A DNA stretch of 64,000 bases from Flavobacterium sp. KMS (GCF_000813005.1 NZ_JSYP01000008.1:62001-126000); one strand, 5' to 3'; positions 8,020 through 17,328 are shown, numbered from the stretch's first letter. The notes: generated by a model not told the origin, from the letters alone. Numbers and translations: made by a program.

Positions 8020-8316
8020 TTGAAAAGCATCATTCAAAATATAAATAAAGCCTTTGATCATCGAATTAGACTTGGAATCATGTCTGTATTGATGGTCAAT
8101 GAATCGGCTGATTTTAGTACTCTGAAAGAGCTTTTGGGCGTTACGGATGGTAATCTTGCGAGCCATGCTAAAGCATTAGAACTAGAAAACTATATTGAGA
8201 TACAAAAACAATTTATTGGCAAAAAGCCCAACACTAGTTATAGGGCAACCAAAGACGGAAAACTTGCATTTGTTGCACACATTGATGCTCTTGAAAAATT
8301 GATACAGAAGAAGTGA
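8020..8316 (+). CDS. Winged-helix transcriptional regulator
   Basis: A 98-residue single-domain winged helix of the MarR/ArsR-like HTH_27 type: helices with FDHRIRLGIMSVLMV and FSTLKELLGVTDGNLASHAKALE (written here as the recognition region), then the wing IEIQKQFIGKKPNTSYRATKDG (split; residues about 59-80). The start is TTG at 8020, 3 bases after the hydrolase stop. No ligand domain is visible, so it is a stand-alone repressor or is sensed through a partner. The identical dyads at 6665 and 8335, one before this transcription unit and one just downstream of this gene, suggest autoregulation plus control of the Coq4-CreD genes. Confidence 0.85.
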   Translation: MKSIIQNINKAFDHRIRLGIMSVLMVNESADFSTLKELLGVTDGNLASHAKALELENYIEIQKQFIGKKPNTSYRATKDGKLAFVAHIDALEKLIQKK

Positions 8317-8334
8317 GCCTTTTTTTACCTATTA

Positions 8335-8351
8335 ACTTTGAAATACAAAGT
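8335..8351 (+). promoter_or_regulatory. Candidate operator ACTTTG-N5-CAAAGT (copy 2) over a -7 box
   Basis: ACTTTGAAATACAAAGT is the second perfect copy of the dyad at 6665-6681, again followed by ACTTTT. Its left arm is part of TAACTTTG (8333-8340), a full TAnnTTTG match, so binding would block the promoter of the Coq4-like gene. It overlaps the end of no gene but starts only 18 bases after the regulator's stop. Confidence 0.6.
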
Positions 8352-8378
8352 ACTTTTAAAAAAACTAACCGAAAAAAT

Positions 8379-8831
8379 ATGAAGGATTTATTAATAGAAA
8401 AAATGTACGAGTGGTCTCGAAAACCATATCAGAAATACATGAAGAAAAATGCGCCTTGGGAAATTAACAAGGATGAATTACTTGCCTTCCCCGAAGGAAG
8501 TTTAGGATATGGTTTGGGAGATTTTCTTCGTAGAAACAATTTTGATATTCAAGCCAAATTAGAAGATCATGACATCATTCATGTATTGACCAATACCGGA
8601 ATTACTGTTATAGACGAAATCGGAATGCAATATTATCTTTTGGGTAATAGCAAAAAGAGTTTGTATTTGTTTATGGTAATTCTATCAGGGACTATCTTCT
8701 ATCCTACTCAACTTGGTTATTTCTTAGAGCAATATAAAAGAGGAAAAAAAGCAATGCCTTTTTATTATTTGGATTTCTCCAAAATGTTACTCACTCCTAT
8801 TCAATCCATTAAAAAAACTTTTAAAATTTAA
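8379..8831 (+). CDS. Coq4-like protein
   Basis: A 150-residue protein resembling Coq4, an organiser or decarboxylase-type factor of ubiquinone synthesis in eukaryotes. The family's metal motif HDxxHx11E is present exactly (His64, Asp65, His68, Glu80, within HDIIHVLTNTG...). The N-terminal part (YGLGDFLRRNNFD) also fits. I chose the ATG at 8379; the frame is open up to 8313, but starting there would include the promoter and dyad. Flavobacteria make menaquinone rather than ubiquinone, so the role is probably a different lipid or quinone-related step. It precedes a small membrane protein by 4 bases and is likely in one operon with creD. Confidence 0.75.
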   Translation: MKDLLIEKMYEWSRKPYQKYMKKNAPWEINKDELLAFPEGSLGYGLGDFLRRNNFDIQAKLEDHDIIHVLTNTGITVIDEIGMQYYLLGNSKKSLYLFMVILSGTIFYPTQLGYFLEQYKRGKKAMPFYYLDFSKMLLTPIQSIKKTFKI

Positions 8832-8835
8832 AACG

Positions 8836-9156
8836 ATGAAAGATGATTTAATTAACCATGAAAAATTTGAATGTAGAGCATCAACTGAACTCACCATTGG
8901 TAGTCTTATAATTTGTTCGCTCTTTTTTGCACTGTTTGTACTTGTAGAAGACAACTCTTATATCTTGATTGTTGGCTTTCTTTTTACCGTTGCCGCTTTA
9001 TTTCTTAATGCCATAATGTTATTTCATTTAGTAGAGAGTTTCATTTCTATACCAAGTCAAAGGGAATACATAGGTCGTAAGATTTTAATTCTATTATCAA
9101 ACATCCCTATTGCGCTTTTGTACTATACAATCATTATCAAACTTAATTTATTATAA
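8836..9156 (+). CDS. Small membrane protein between the Coq4-like gene and creD
   Basis: A 106-residue protein with three hydrophobic helices (about 21-40, 43-68, 85-105). I recognise no named family. Tight spacing (4 bases after the Coq4-like gene, 20 before creD) makes it part of the same transcript. Its place in this cluster suggests an envelope role, nothing more specific. Confidence 0.6.
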   Translation: MKDDLINHEKFECRASTELTIGSLIICSLFFALFVLVEDNSYILIVGFLFTVAALFLNAIMLFHLVESFISIPSQREYIGRKILILLSNIPIALLYYTIIIKLNLL

Positions 9157-9176
9157 AACCTTAAAACAACTTTACA

Positions 9177-10529
9177 ATGGAAACAAACGAAACTCCAAAA
9201 CCGACCTCTATTTTTCAGTCTAATACTGCCAAAATGATTATGGTAGGCTTACTTACTCTATTTTTATTAATTCCTCTGGAATATGTAAAAAATTTAATCT
9301 CGGAACGCTCTTACAGACAAAACGATGTTATTAGTGAAATCAATGATAAATGGGGAGAAAGTGTCTATATCTATGGACCTATATTAAAGATTCCCTATAC
9401 TTCTTATCAGGAAACAGTAACTATAAACGAAAAAACGAAAGAAACGGTAAAGCAAAAAGTGGCATCTACAAGATATGCCTATTTTTTCCCTCAAGAACTA
9501 AATATCAATTCGAATATTGACACGAAAATACTGAATAGAAATAATTATGAATCGGCTGTATTTACAACTAATATGCAATTTAACGGTAATTATATTCAAC
9601 CCGATTTTAGTAGCAAAAATATTGCTCCAGAAACCATTCAATGGGACAAAGCAACTATATTAATTAAAACTACAAATTTAAAAAGTATAAAAGAGGAAGT
9701 TAAAATTAAAATTGGAACTACTAACTATGTTTTTGAACCTGTATATAATTCGTCTAAATCGGATACTACTGAGGCTCTTGAAACAGGTTACATCGATTTA
9801 ACAAAAATACTATCGTCTCCTAAAACCGATTATAGCTTTGGTATTACTTACAATGGTAGTAAACAAATTAAGATTGTCCCGATTGGGAAAACTACCAATG
9901 TTGGAATGAAATCTAATTGGGCTTCTCCTAGTTTTACTGGTAATTTCCTGCCTGATGATAAAACCAAAAAGATAAGTGAAACTGGCTTTACAGCAAATTG
10001 GAAAATTTTACATATTAACAGAGCATTCTCTCAACAAGCTTTTGATATTCTGCCTGATTTAAGTATGTATAGTTTTGGGGTTGACTTTGTGATTCCTGTA
10101 GATCAATACCAACAAAATGAGCGTGCATCTAAATATGGTTTTCTTGTTATCGGACTTACATTCTTGATTTTCTTTTTGATCCAGAATATGAGCAAGATCA
10201 GTATCCATATTTTCCAATACTCAATGATTGGTTTGGCTCTAATTATGTTTTATACTTTATTAATTTCGATAACTGAACATAGTAATTTTACCAAAGCGTA
10301 TATATTATCTGGAATAGCCGTTATATCGCTTATTACTGCTTATTCATTTTCGATTTTAAAGAATAAAAAATTCCCCATATTCATCGGATTTTCACTCACC
10401 GGATTATACACTTTTATTTATGTTATTATCCAATTAGAGAATTACGCATTATTGGTGGGAAGTGTAGGTTTATTTTTAATTCTTGCAGCTGTAATGTACT
10501 TTTCAAGAAAAATAGATTGGGGTAAATAA
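9177..10529 (+). CDS. creD: CreD-family inner membrane protein
   Basis: A 450-residue protein with one N-terminal helix (about 20-38), a large periplasmic region (about 40-320) and a C-terminal block of five to six helices ending in a basic tail. This is the CreD architecture, and the LIPLEYVKNLISERSYRQNDVISEI region just after helix 1 (residues about 28-52) matches the family. In E. coli CreD belongs to the CreBC regulon and affects envelope integrity and beta-lactam response; its biochemical action is unknown. Here there is no creBC. Control more likely comes from the winged-helix gene at 8020 through the dyad at 8335. It ends at a bidirectional hairpin. Confidence 0.88.
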   Translation: METNETPKPTSIFQSNTAKMIMVGLLTLFLLIPLEYVKNLISERSYRQNDVISEINDKWGESVYIYGPILKIPYTSYQETVTINEKTKETVKQKVASTRYAYFFPQELNINSNIDTKILNRNNYESAVFTTNMQFNGNYIQPDFSSKNIAPETIQWDKATILIKTTNLKSIKEEVKIKIGTTNYVFEPVYNSSKSDTTEALETGYIDLTKILSSPKTDYSFGITYNGSKQIKIVPIGKTTNVGMKSNWASPSFTGNFLPDDKTKKISETGFTANWKILHINRAFSQQAFDILPDLSMYSFGVDFVIPVDQYQQNERASKYGFLVIGLTFLIFFLIQNMSKISIHIFQYSMIGLALIMFYTLLISITEHSNFTKAYILSGIAVISLITAYSFSILKNKKFPIFIGFSLTGLYTFIYVIIQLENYALLVGSVGLFLILAAVMYFSRKIDWGK

Positions 10530-10549
10530 TATAATCTATATAAAAAACA

Positions 10550-10577
10550 AAAGCCACTTATATAATTAAGTGGCTTT
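10550..10577. terminator. Bidirectional terminator between creD and the M28 peptidase gene
   Basis: AAAGCCACTTA/TAAGTGGCTTT, an 11-base perfect stem with a 6-base loop, with T-rich sequence on both sides, between convergent genes. Confidence 0.85.
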
Positions 10578-10600
10578 GCTTTTATTTATAAATAGTGAGA

Positions 10601-11983
10601 CTATTTAGTCAAGATTCCGTTTTGATCAATTAGATACACTAATGATGCCATTGTCGCAGCTCCAAGTTCTAATTCTCTTTTGTTTATTGCATCAAATTTA
10701 TCATTGGCTGCATGGTGATAATCAAAGTAACGTTGTGAATCTGGTTTTAATCCAGCTTTTACAAGTGGTTTAGCCGATGTTAAATGTCCGATATCTGAAC
10801 CACTATGTCCTTTTACAAAACTATGTATTAAATAAGGCTCAAATAAACCTTTGTAGCTTTCGATTTTCTTAAAGTTTTCATCGTCTGTCTCAAAAGAGAA
10901 TCCTCTTGGACTAAATCCTCCTGAATCACTCTCTAAAGCAAAAATATGATTCTCTTTATTTTTTTGTGCCATCTCTTCGTACATAGCTCCACCTTTACCT
11001 CCGTTTTCCTCGTTCATAAACAATACTACACGAATTGTGTTTTTAGGTTTATATCCTAAGTTTTTAAGGATACGAACTACTTCCATACTTTGCACTACTC
11101 CTGCTCCATCGTCATGAGAACCATCGGCTAAATCCCAAGAATCAAGATGTCCACCAACAATCATAATGTTTTCTGGATGTTCTGTTCCTTTTATTTCTCC
11201 AATTACGTTATGTGACAATACATCTGGTAATTGCTCGCAAGATTGTTTAAAGTAAAATTTTAAAGTTGGATTTTTCTTTAAAGACTTACTCAATAATTCT
11301 GCTCCATTTGTACTAATTGCAGCCGTTGGTATGTATTCTGATTTTGGTAAATCGCCATAACTTTGTGCTCCTGTATGAGGAAAATCATCTAATCTTAAAT
11401 TCATCGAACGAACAATTGTTCCTACTGCTCCAAATTTAGCAGCTTCTTTTGCTCCTGCATATCTTTGATCTACACAACCTCCGTATGATTTAAATGTTTC
11501 TATATTTTCAGGATCCATTGGTCTGTTAAAGAATACAATTTTTCCTTTTACTTTATCTCCTAGTTCGTTTAGCTCTTTAATTCCCTTTACTTCGATTACC
11601 TCTGCGGTAATTCCAGTTTTTGGTGTAGCTATAGAACCTCCCAAAGCTGTAATTGGTACTACAGTTTTTGTTTTATTGTCTAAAATGTAAGCTGTTTCTT
11701 TTTCTCCACGAACCCAATGTGGCACCATTACTTCTTGAAGATATACTCTGTCTAGTCCAATACTTTCTAATTGATTTTTAGTGTATTGTACTGCTTCTGC
11801 AGCATTTGTTGTACCAGATAGTCTCCCTCCAATATCGTTAGATAAATATTCTAACCAAGTGTAACATTTCGCTTGGGTTAGCGCAGCTTTGTAAATTGAT
11901 TTAATGTTCTTTTCATCTGGTGTTTGTGCAAACGACACCAATCCTGTTAAAAGAAAAACAGTTAATAAAGATGTTTTTTTCAT
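10601..11983 (-). CDS. Secreted M28-family metallopeptidase (carboxypeptidase Q-like)
   Basis: A 460-residue zinc exopeptidase with a cleavable signal peptide (cleavage after LVSFAQ, residue 20). An apical PA-like insert covers about 100-245. The di-zinc site follows in order: GGHLDSWD (His279, Asp281), HDDGAG (Asp291/292), NEENGG (catalytic Glu325, Glu326), ESDSGG (Asp353), and a late HHAAND with the last His. This layout matches carboxypeptidase Q/PGCP, which removes amino acids from short peptides. It is exported to the periplasm or outside. It stands alone on its strand between two convergent/tandem units. Transcription ends at the shared hairpin 10550-10577. Confidence 0.88.
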   Translation of the reverse strand: MKKTSLLTVFLLTGLVSFAQTPDEKNIKSIYKAALTQAKCYTWLEYLSNDIGGRLSGTTNAAEAVQYTKNQLESIGLDRVYLQEVMVPHWVRGEKETAYILDNKTKTVVPITALGGSIATPKTGITAEVIEVKGIKELNELGDKVKGKIVFFNRPMDPENIETFKSYGGCVDQRYAGAKEAAKFGAVGTIVRSMNLRLDDFPHTGAQSYGDLPKSEYIPTAAISTNGAELLSKSLKKNPTLKFYFKQSCEQLPDVLSHNVIGEIKGTEHPENIMIVGGHLDSWDLADGSHDDGAGVVQSMEVVRILKNLGYKPKNTIRVVLFMNEENGGKGGAMYEEMAQKNKENHIFALESDSGGFSPRGFSFETDDENFKKIESYKGLFEPYLIHSFVKGHSGSDIGHLTSAKPLVKAGLKPDSQRYFDYHHAANDKFDAINKRELELGAATMASLVYLIDQNGILTK

Positions 11984-12112
11984 TGGTTATATAGCATTTT
12001 GTATGGTTAATTATTCTGATTTTAACTTTATTCAAATCAGTTTCACAAAGGAACAAAATTCTTTACAACTCCGTGAAATTTTCCAGAACCTTTTCTGAAG
12101 ATTAAATCTAAA

Positions 12113-14050
12113 TTATTTTACTTCTATAATCTGATTTTTTTCTGCAATACCATTTTCATTAAAAGCTTCAATAGTAAAATAATACTTTGTTCCTTTATCT
12201 AAGCCTCTAAAGTCGTATGAACCTTCATCATAAACCATTATACTGTTGTATAATTTATCAGGAGCAATTCCGTAATAAATATTATATCCTATTGCATCTG
12301 ATTGCTTTTTCCAAGAAATCATAGCATTACGAGAATCTGTAGCACTTCTGTCTACTTTAAATTCAGAAACTGACTTTGGTTTTTCTAACAATCCGTTTCC
12401 AAAAACTCTAAAATCTGATACTGCAAATAATCCTGAAGCATGATGAATATTCACCATTTTTATGTAACGTGCCTTGATTGGTTTTGTTAGTTCGACATAA
12501 TCATGTGGTACATCTTTGTCATTTCTAGACTTATCTACAACCAAAGTCCAATTTACAGCATCATCAGACATAAAAATTTTATACTGATAATAAATATCCA
12601 TTGCCTTATTGTATTGCGTTGCTTTATGATCGGCATAATTTATTTGCAGTGCATTTATTTGCATCTTTCTACCTAAATCTAGCTGTAACCATTCGCCTGG
12701 ATTACTTGTTTTTGCCGACCAATAGGTCTGAATATCTTCATCGGTTAAATTACTAGCTCCGTAACAAAATTTCTCAAATACTTTTTTCCCTCCGTTATCA
12801 ACTCTATGTGTTTGAACTTCCATACATTCTTCTGAAGAAGAAACCGTTACTGGCTTTTTATATGATAATAACATCCAACCTGCAGAAGCTCCTTTTGTCT
12901 GATCACGTTGTTTTGTCGGTAAGACTATCGGAAAATCACCATAAGATGTAATAGAGTACATTACATCATCTTTGTCAAATCCTGCCGGAAACATATCGAT
13001 ACGACGCTCAAAACGGTCTTTTATGGAGATTTTACATGTTCCTGTATTCCAATAATTCCCATAATTATCTGCAAAAGTATTTCCGTGTCCTGCTCCTATT
13101 ACAAAACCTCCTGGTTTATATGACATCGGATTGTGTTTTTGATAAACAAATGGCCCTAACGGATTATCTCCCACATGTACTCCATTGGCATAACCTTTAA
13201 ACTCGGTAGCTGGCGCTCCGTATTGCATATAATATTTTCCGTTGTGTTTGGTCATCCAAGCTCCCTCGATAAAATTCCCCCACGGCGCAGGTTCCATATC
13301 ATTATTAGGTCCAAAACGTTCCCAACCATGATTTGCAGGATCTAAACCTACTACTTCTTTTATTTCGCCATATGGATGCTGAATATCCTCTACTTCGGTT
13401 GCTGCATATAGTTTGGCATACTCTGCCTGATTTCCTACTGGCAACCATGTTTTATAATCTACTTCGGTACCCACAAGTGGTAATTTTCCACTTGAACCAT
13501 AGTACATATATACTTTTTTATCATCGTCCTGAAAAATTGCCGGATCCCAAGTTGGTAACATAGCTGTATCAACATGTCTTGTCCAACGTCCGGATTTTGG
13601 GTTAGCTGTTTTCCAAATAGGATGGTCTTTTTTCCAGGTTGAACCTACATAAAACATAGTGTCGTTTACAACCCAAGCTGCTGGCGCACACTGATCATCA
13701 TCGGCGGGACGTCTCTGAAAACTACCGTAAACAAATTCCCAATTGGACATATCTTTACTCCAAAAGAATCCTGCCTGATTGGTGCCAAATAAATAGTATT
13801 CATTTTTATAGGTAATAATCACAGGATCTGCGCTCGAACGGCGTGATTCGGGGATTCCGTTATGGTTTTCGGTCGTGTAATTGTATCCAATATTTACTGG
13901 ATTACAATATGTTGATGCTGGTTTATTTGGATCAAACCATTCCGTTTTTCCAAGAAGGTTTGTTTTAGGTTCTGATGTATGAATTTTACATCCTACCAAA
14001 AGCAACAAAAGTGCTGCTAATGAATATAGTTTATAGTTAATTTTCATCAT
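12113..14050 (-). CDS. GH43 glycosidase lipoprotein with F5/8 type C and FN3 domains
   Basis: A 645-residue protein with a lipoprotein signal (LLLLLVGC, Cys21), so probably surface-exposed. The five-bladed GH43 domain (about 45-400) shows the catalytic triad positions: Asp75 in SSADPVI, Asp169 in TWDPAIF and Glu262 in FIEGAW. It is followed by a discoidin/F5-8 (CBM32-like) module (about 410-550) and a fibronectin type III module (about 560-645). GH43 enzymes mostly act on arabinose- or xylose-containing glycans; the subfamily cannot be told here. It lies 51 bases behind the glycerophosphodiesterase gene, and both follow the beta-1,2-glucan genes but after a terminator. The first of two start Mets is used. 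Confidence 0.82.
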   Translation of the reverse strand: MMKINYKLYSLAALLLLLVGCKIHTSEPKTNLLGKTEWFDPNKPASTYCNPVNIGYNYTTENHNGIPESRRSSADPVIITYKNEYYLFGTNQAGFFWSKDMSNWEFVYGSFQRRPADDDQCAPAAWVVNDTMFYVGSTWKKDHPIWKTANPKSGRWTRHVDTAMLPTWDPAIFQDDDKKVYMYYGSSGKLPLVGTEVDYKTWLPVGNQAEYAKLYAATEVEDIQHPYGEIKEVVGLDPANHGWERFGPNNDMEPAPWGNFIEGAWMTKHNGKYYMQYGAPATEFKGYANGVHVGDNPLGPFVYQKHNPMSYKPGGFVIGAGHGNTFADNYGNYWNTGTCKISIKDRFERRIDMFPAGFDKDDVMYSITSYGDFPIVLPTKQRDQTKGASAGWMLLSYKKPVTVSSSEECMEVQTHRVDNGGKKVFEKFCYGASNLTDEDIQTYWSAKTSNPGEWLQLDLGRKMQINALQINYADHKATQYNKAMDIYYQYKIFMSDDAVNWTLVVDKSRNDKDVPHDYVELTKPIKARYIKMVNIHHASGLFAVSDFRVFGNGLLEKPKSVSEFKVDRSATDSRNAMISWKKQSDAIGYNIYYGIAPDKLYNSIMVYDEGSYDFRGLDKGTKYYFTIEAFNENGIAEKNQIIEVK

Positions 14051-14101
14051 ATCTTTTATATTTTACACATAATCTGGCTGAATCTTATTCTCTCAAAAAA
14101 T

Positions 14102-14884
14102 CTATTTTTTAGTCTTTATTCTTTCGGCTAATAATTCTGGTTCGTTGGTTGTGATGTAGTCAAATTTATTTTCAATAATCCAATCCATATCATCAACTTC
14201 ATTAACAGTCCAAACATTTAAGCTTATCTTATTATCTTTTGCTTCTTTTATCCAATCCGGATGTTTTTTAAAAACTGAATAATGATAATCTACACCTGTA
14301 ATATTATCTAGTTTTACTTCTTTAGGAGATTTATTTCCTTCTAGATATTGTAATGTAGTTTTTGAATCTACTTCTCTAATTTGTTTCAGGATTTCGTAAT
14401 CAAAACTGATATATGTAGTTACTTTTTCAGCTTTAAGCTTCTTTACTGTTTCCACCACTTTTAAGGCAATTTTCTTCCCTCTTTCCTTGCTTACTCCCGA
14501 CGGTTTTATTTCGCAAACTAAAGTTGTGTGTTTATTATTTTTTTGTCCTTCCAGAATATACTCTCGTAAGGTTGGTAGCTTTTCTCCATTAGAGAGTTTA
14601 AACTTTATTAAGTCGGCATATTTTGTTTCTTCAACAATTAGTTTGTTATAATGTGGGTCGTGATTTATAACAAGAGAATCATCGACTGTCATGACTACAT
14701 CAAATTCTGACCCTACCGCTTTTAAATCGATAGCATGCCTAAGTGCAGCTATAGAGTTTTCTGGTAAATTATTTTTTTTCCAAGCTCCTCGATGTGCAAC
14801 AATTCCGTTTTTTGTAACATTACAAGAAGTGAAAACAAATATTGTTAGCATAAAAAATGCGCTTAATATTTTACTAGCATTCAT
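14102..14884 (-). CDS. Glycerophosphodiester phosphodiesterase family lipoprotein
   Basis: A 260-residue lipoprotein (FVFTSC, Cys21) with a GDPD TIM barrel. The catalytic and metal residues are visible: His31 (AHRGAW), Glu42 (PENS), Glu60/Asp62 (SEFDVVMT), His75 (INHDPH), then VCEIKPSG and a late TVNEVDDMDWI. The family hydrolyses glycerophosphodiesters to glycerol 3-phosphate plus an alcohol. Being exported, it acts on envelope or external substrates. Immediately downstream of a beta-1,2-glucan degradation unit, a phosphoglycerol-decorated periplasmic glucan is an attractive substrate, but phospholipid head groups are equally possible. Confidence 0.85.
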   Translation of the reverse strand: MNASKILSAFFMLTIFVFTSCNVTKNGIVAHRGAWKKNNLPENSIAALRHAIDLKAVGSEFDVVMTVDDSLVINHDPHYNKLIVEETKYADLIKFKLSNGEKLPTLREYILEGQKNNKHTTLVCEIKPSGVSKERGKKIALKVVETVKKLKAEKVTTYISFDYEILKQIREVDSKTTLQYLEGNKSPKEVKLDNITGVDYHYSVFKKHPDWIKEAKDNKISLNVWTVNEVDDMDWIIENKFDYITTNEPELLAERIKTKK

Positions 14885-14955
14885 TGTATAATTTTTTAAG
14901 GTTTAAAATAGTTAATAGGTAGCGAGTTTACTTAAAAACTACGCCATTTTAAGTT

Positions 14956-14991
14956 AAAAAAAAGGCCCTTCGAAACCAATAACGAAGGGCC
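14956..14991 (-). terminator. Terminator closing the glucan operon after the GH3 gene
   Basis: GGCCCTTCG/CGAAGGGCC (14964-14972, 14983-14991) with a 10-base loop and an A-run on + that reads as a T-run on the minus strand. It separates the GH3 gene from the glycerophosphodiesterase gene. Confidence 0.85.
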
Positions 14992-15017
14992 AAACACGAA
15001 TCAATCAAACCAACCAA

Positions 15018-17318
15018 TTACTTGATTAACTCAAAACTAACTTTCTTCTCTGCATTTGAGTCAGTTCCAACAAATATGTCGAATTGTCCTGGCTCTGCAA
15101 TAAATTTTAAGTCTGAATTGTAAAATTTCAAGTCTTCAACAGTAATTTCAAAATTCACAGTTCTTTTTTCTCCTTTTTTAAGGTCTATCTTTTGGAAACC
15201 TTTAAGTTCTCTTACTGGTCTTGTAACAGATCCTACTAAATCTCTTATGTATAATTGAACTACTTCTTTACCGTCATAATTTCCTGTATTTGTAACATCA
15301 ACAGTAACATTTAGTTTTCCTGTGAAGTTCATTTTATCAGATGAAATTTTCAAGTTTGAATAGTCAAAAGTTGTATAACTTAATCCGTAACCAAAAGCGT
15401 ATAAAGGCTCATTTCTTTCATCAATAAAGTTTGATCTGAATTTCTCAAATTTTCCTTCTTTGTTTACAAGTGGTCTTCCTGTATTTTTTTGGTTGTAATA
15501 AATAGGCACTTGTCCTACGCTTCTTGGGAATGTAGATGTTAATTTTCCTGAAGGATTCTCATCTCCAAACAAAACATCTGCAATTGCATGTCCTGCTTCA
15601 CTTCCTGCAAACCAAACATTAAGGATAGCTGGAACTGTTTCGCTTTCTTCTTTTATTACTAACGGACGACCATCAAATAAAACTACAACAACAGGTTTTC
15701 CTGTTTTTAATAATGCTTGTAATAAATCTTTTTGTGCTTGTGGAATTTCTAAGTTAGTTCTACTACTACTTTCTCCGCTCATCTCTGCAGATTCTCCAAT
15801 TGCAGCTACAATTACATCTGATTGTGAAGCAACTTTTAAAGCTTCTGCAAGTAATTCTTCCTTAGTTCTGTTATCACGGTGTAATGTTTTTCCAAACATT
15901 GTTGCTTTCTCTTCAAATTCAGCATCATAATCAAGATTACTTCCTTTTGCATAAAGTACGTTTGTTGATTTTCCTGCAACATCTTTAATTCCTGCTAATA
16001 ATGATATAGCAGTTTTCATATTTGTAGCAACACTCCAAGTACCTGGCATATTTTCTTTGGCATCAGCCAATGGTCCAATTACTGCAATTGTTCCTGATTT
16101 TTTTAAAGGCAATAATTGATTTTCATTTTTTAATAAAACCAATGATTGTGAAGATATTTTTCTAGCTTCGGCTCTATGGCTTGCAGTAAAAATTTCTGTT
16201 TTAGCTCTTTTTGGATCACAGTATTTATAAGGATCTTCAAACAATCCTAAATCGTATTTTGCTTCAAGAATAAGACGCACAGCATTATCTAATTGTTCTA
16301 TGCTTACTTTATTCTCTGCCAATGATTTTTTTAATGTAGTAAGGAATCCTTCTCCTACCATATCCATCTCTACACCTGCATTTAATGCTAATGCTGATAC
16401 AGTTTGTAAATCACCCATTCCGTGATCGATCATTTCTGGAATTCCAGTATAATCTGTAACTACAAATCCTTTAAAACCCCATTCTTTTCTTAAAACATCG
16501 GTCATTAACCATTTATTTCCAGTTGCTGGAATTCCGTCAATTTCATTGAAAGATGCCATAACCGAACCTACTCCTGCATCAATAGCAGCTTTGTATGGTG
16601 GGAAATATTCATTATACATTCTTATTTTACTCATATCTACCGTGTTGTAATCACGTCCTGCTTCTGGCGCACCATATAAAGCAAAATGTTTTACACATGA
16701 TAAAATAGTATTCTTTTTTGAAAGATCGTGTTGTTGGTATCCATTAACCATTGCTTTTGCAATTTCACTACCTAAATACGGATCTTCTCCTGAACCTTCA
16801 GAAACTCTACCCCAACGTGGATCACGAGAGATATCTACCATTGGTGAGAATGTCCAGTTAATACCATCTGCACTAGCTTCTTGTGCTGCAATTTGAGCAC
16901 TTCTTTCTATTGCTTTCATATCCCAAATACAAGATAATCCTAGCGGAATTGGGAATGTAGTTTCATAACCATGAATAACGTCCATACCAAAAAGCAAAGG
17001 AATTTTCAATCGGCTTTTTTCGACTGCAATCTTTTGTACTTCTTTTATCTTTTGAACTGATTTAATATTGAATAGTCCACCTACTTTTCCTTCTTCAATA
17101 TTTTTAGCAACATTAGAACTATTAGCCTGACCAGTTGTTATATCTCCAGAAGTTGGTAAATTTAACTGTCCGATTTTTTCATCTACTGTCATTTTTGACA
17201 TCAACTCTGAAACGAACTCTGATCTTGGCTTAATTTTTACAGTTTTTTTGGCTTCTTTTTTTTGAGCATAACTCAAAAAAGCACATCCTAAAAAGAGTAT
17301 TACTAATTTGTTTTTCAT
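15018..17318 (-). CDS. bglX: GH3 beta-glucosidase, periplasmic
   Basis: A 766-residue three-domain GH3 enzyme with a signal peptide (cleavage after FLSYAQ, residue 19). N-terminal barrel: FGMDVIHGYETTFPIPL, DPRWGRVSEGSGEDPYLGS (173-183 region), KHF (210-212) and the nucleophile Asp289 in VVTDYTG. The alpha/beta sandwich carries the acid-base loop region (ESAEMSGESSSRTNLE), and an FN3-like C-terminal domain follows (about 665-766). It releases glucose from the non-reducing end of beta-glucans. It is in one transcript with the GH144 endo-glucanase. GH3 enzymes linked to GH144 genes include sophorose/beta-1,2-oligoglucan specific ones, which is the likely specificity here. Confidence 0.9.
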   Translation of the reverse strand: MKNKLVILFLGCAFLSYAQKKEAKKTVKIKPRSEFVSELMSKMTVDEKIGQLNLPTSGDITTGQANSSNVAKNIEEGKVGGLFNIKSVQKIKEVQKIAVEKSRLKIPLLFGMDVIHGYETTFPIPLGLSCIWDMKAIERSAQIAAQEASADGINWTFSPMVDISRDPRWGRVSEGSGEDPYLGSEIAKAMVNGYQQHDLSKKNTILSCVKHFALYGAPEAGRDYNTVDMSKIRMYNEYFPPYKAAIDAGVGSVMASFNEIDGIPATGNKWLMTDVLRKEWGFKGFVVTDYTGIPEMIDHGMGDLQTVSALALNAGVEMDMVGEGFLTTLKKSLAENKVSIEQLDNAVRLILEAKYDLGLFEDPYKYCDPKRAKTEIFTASHRAEARKISSQSLVLLKNENQLLPLKKSGTIAVIGPLADAKENMPGTWSVATNMKTAISLLAGIKDVAGKSTNVLYAKGSNLDYDAEFEEKATMFGKTLHRDNRTKEELLAEALKVASQSDVIVAAIGESAEMSGESSSRTNLEIPQAQKDLLQALLKTGKPVVVVLFDGRPLVIKEESETVPAILNVWFAGSEAGHAIADVLFGDENPSGKLTSTFPRSVGQVPIYYNQKNTGRPLVNKEGKFEKFRSNFIDERNEPLYAFGYGLSYTTFDYSNLKISSDKMNFTGKLNVTVDVTNTGNYDGKEVVQLYIRDLVGSVTRPVRELKGFQKIDLKKGEKRTVNFEITVEDLKFYNSDLKFIAEPGQFDIFVGTDSNAEKKVSFELIK

Positions 17319-17328
17319 TCTATGGGTT

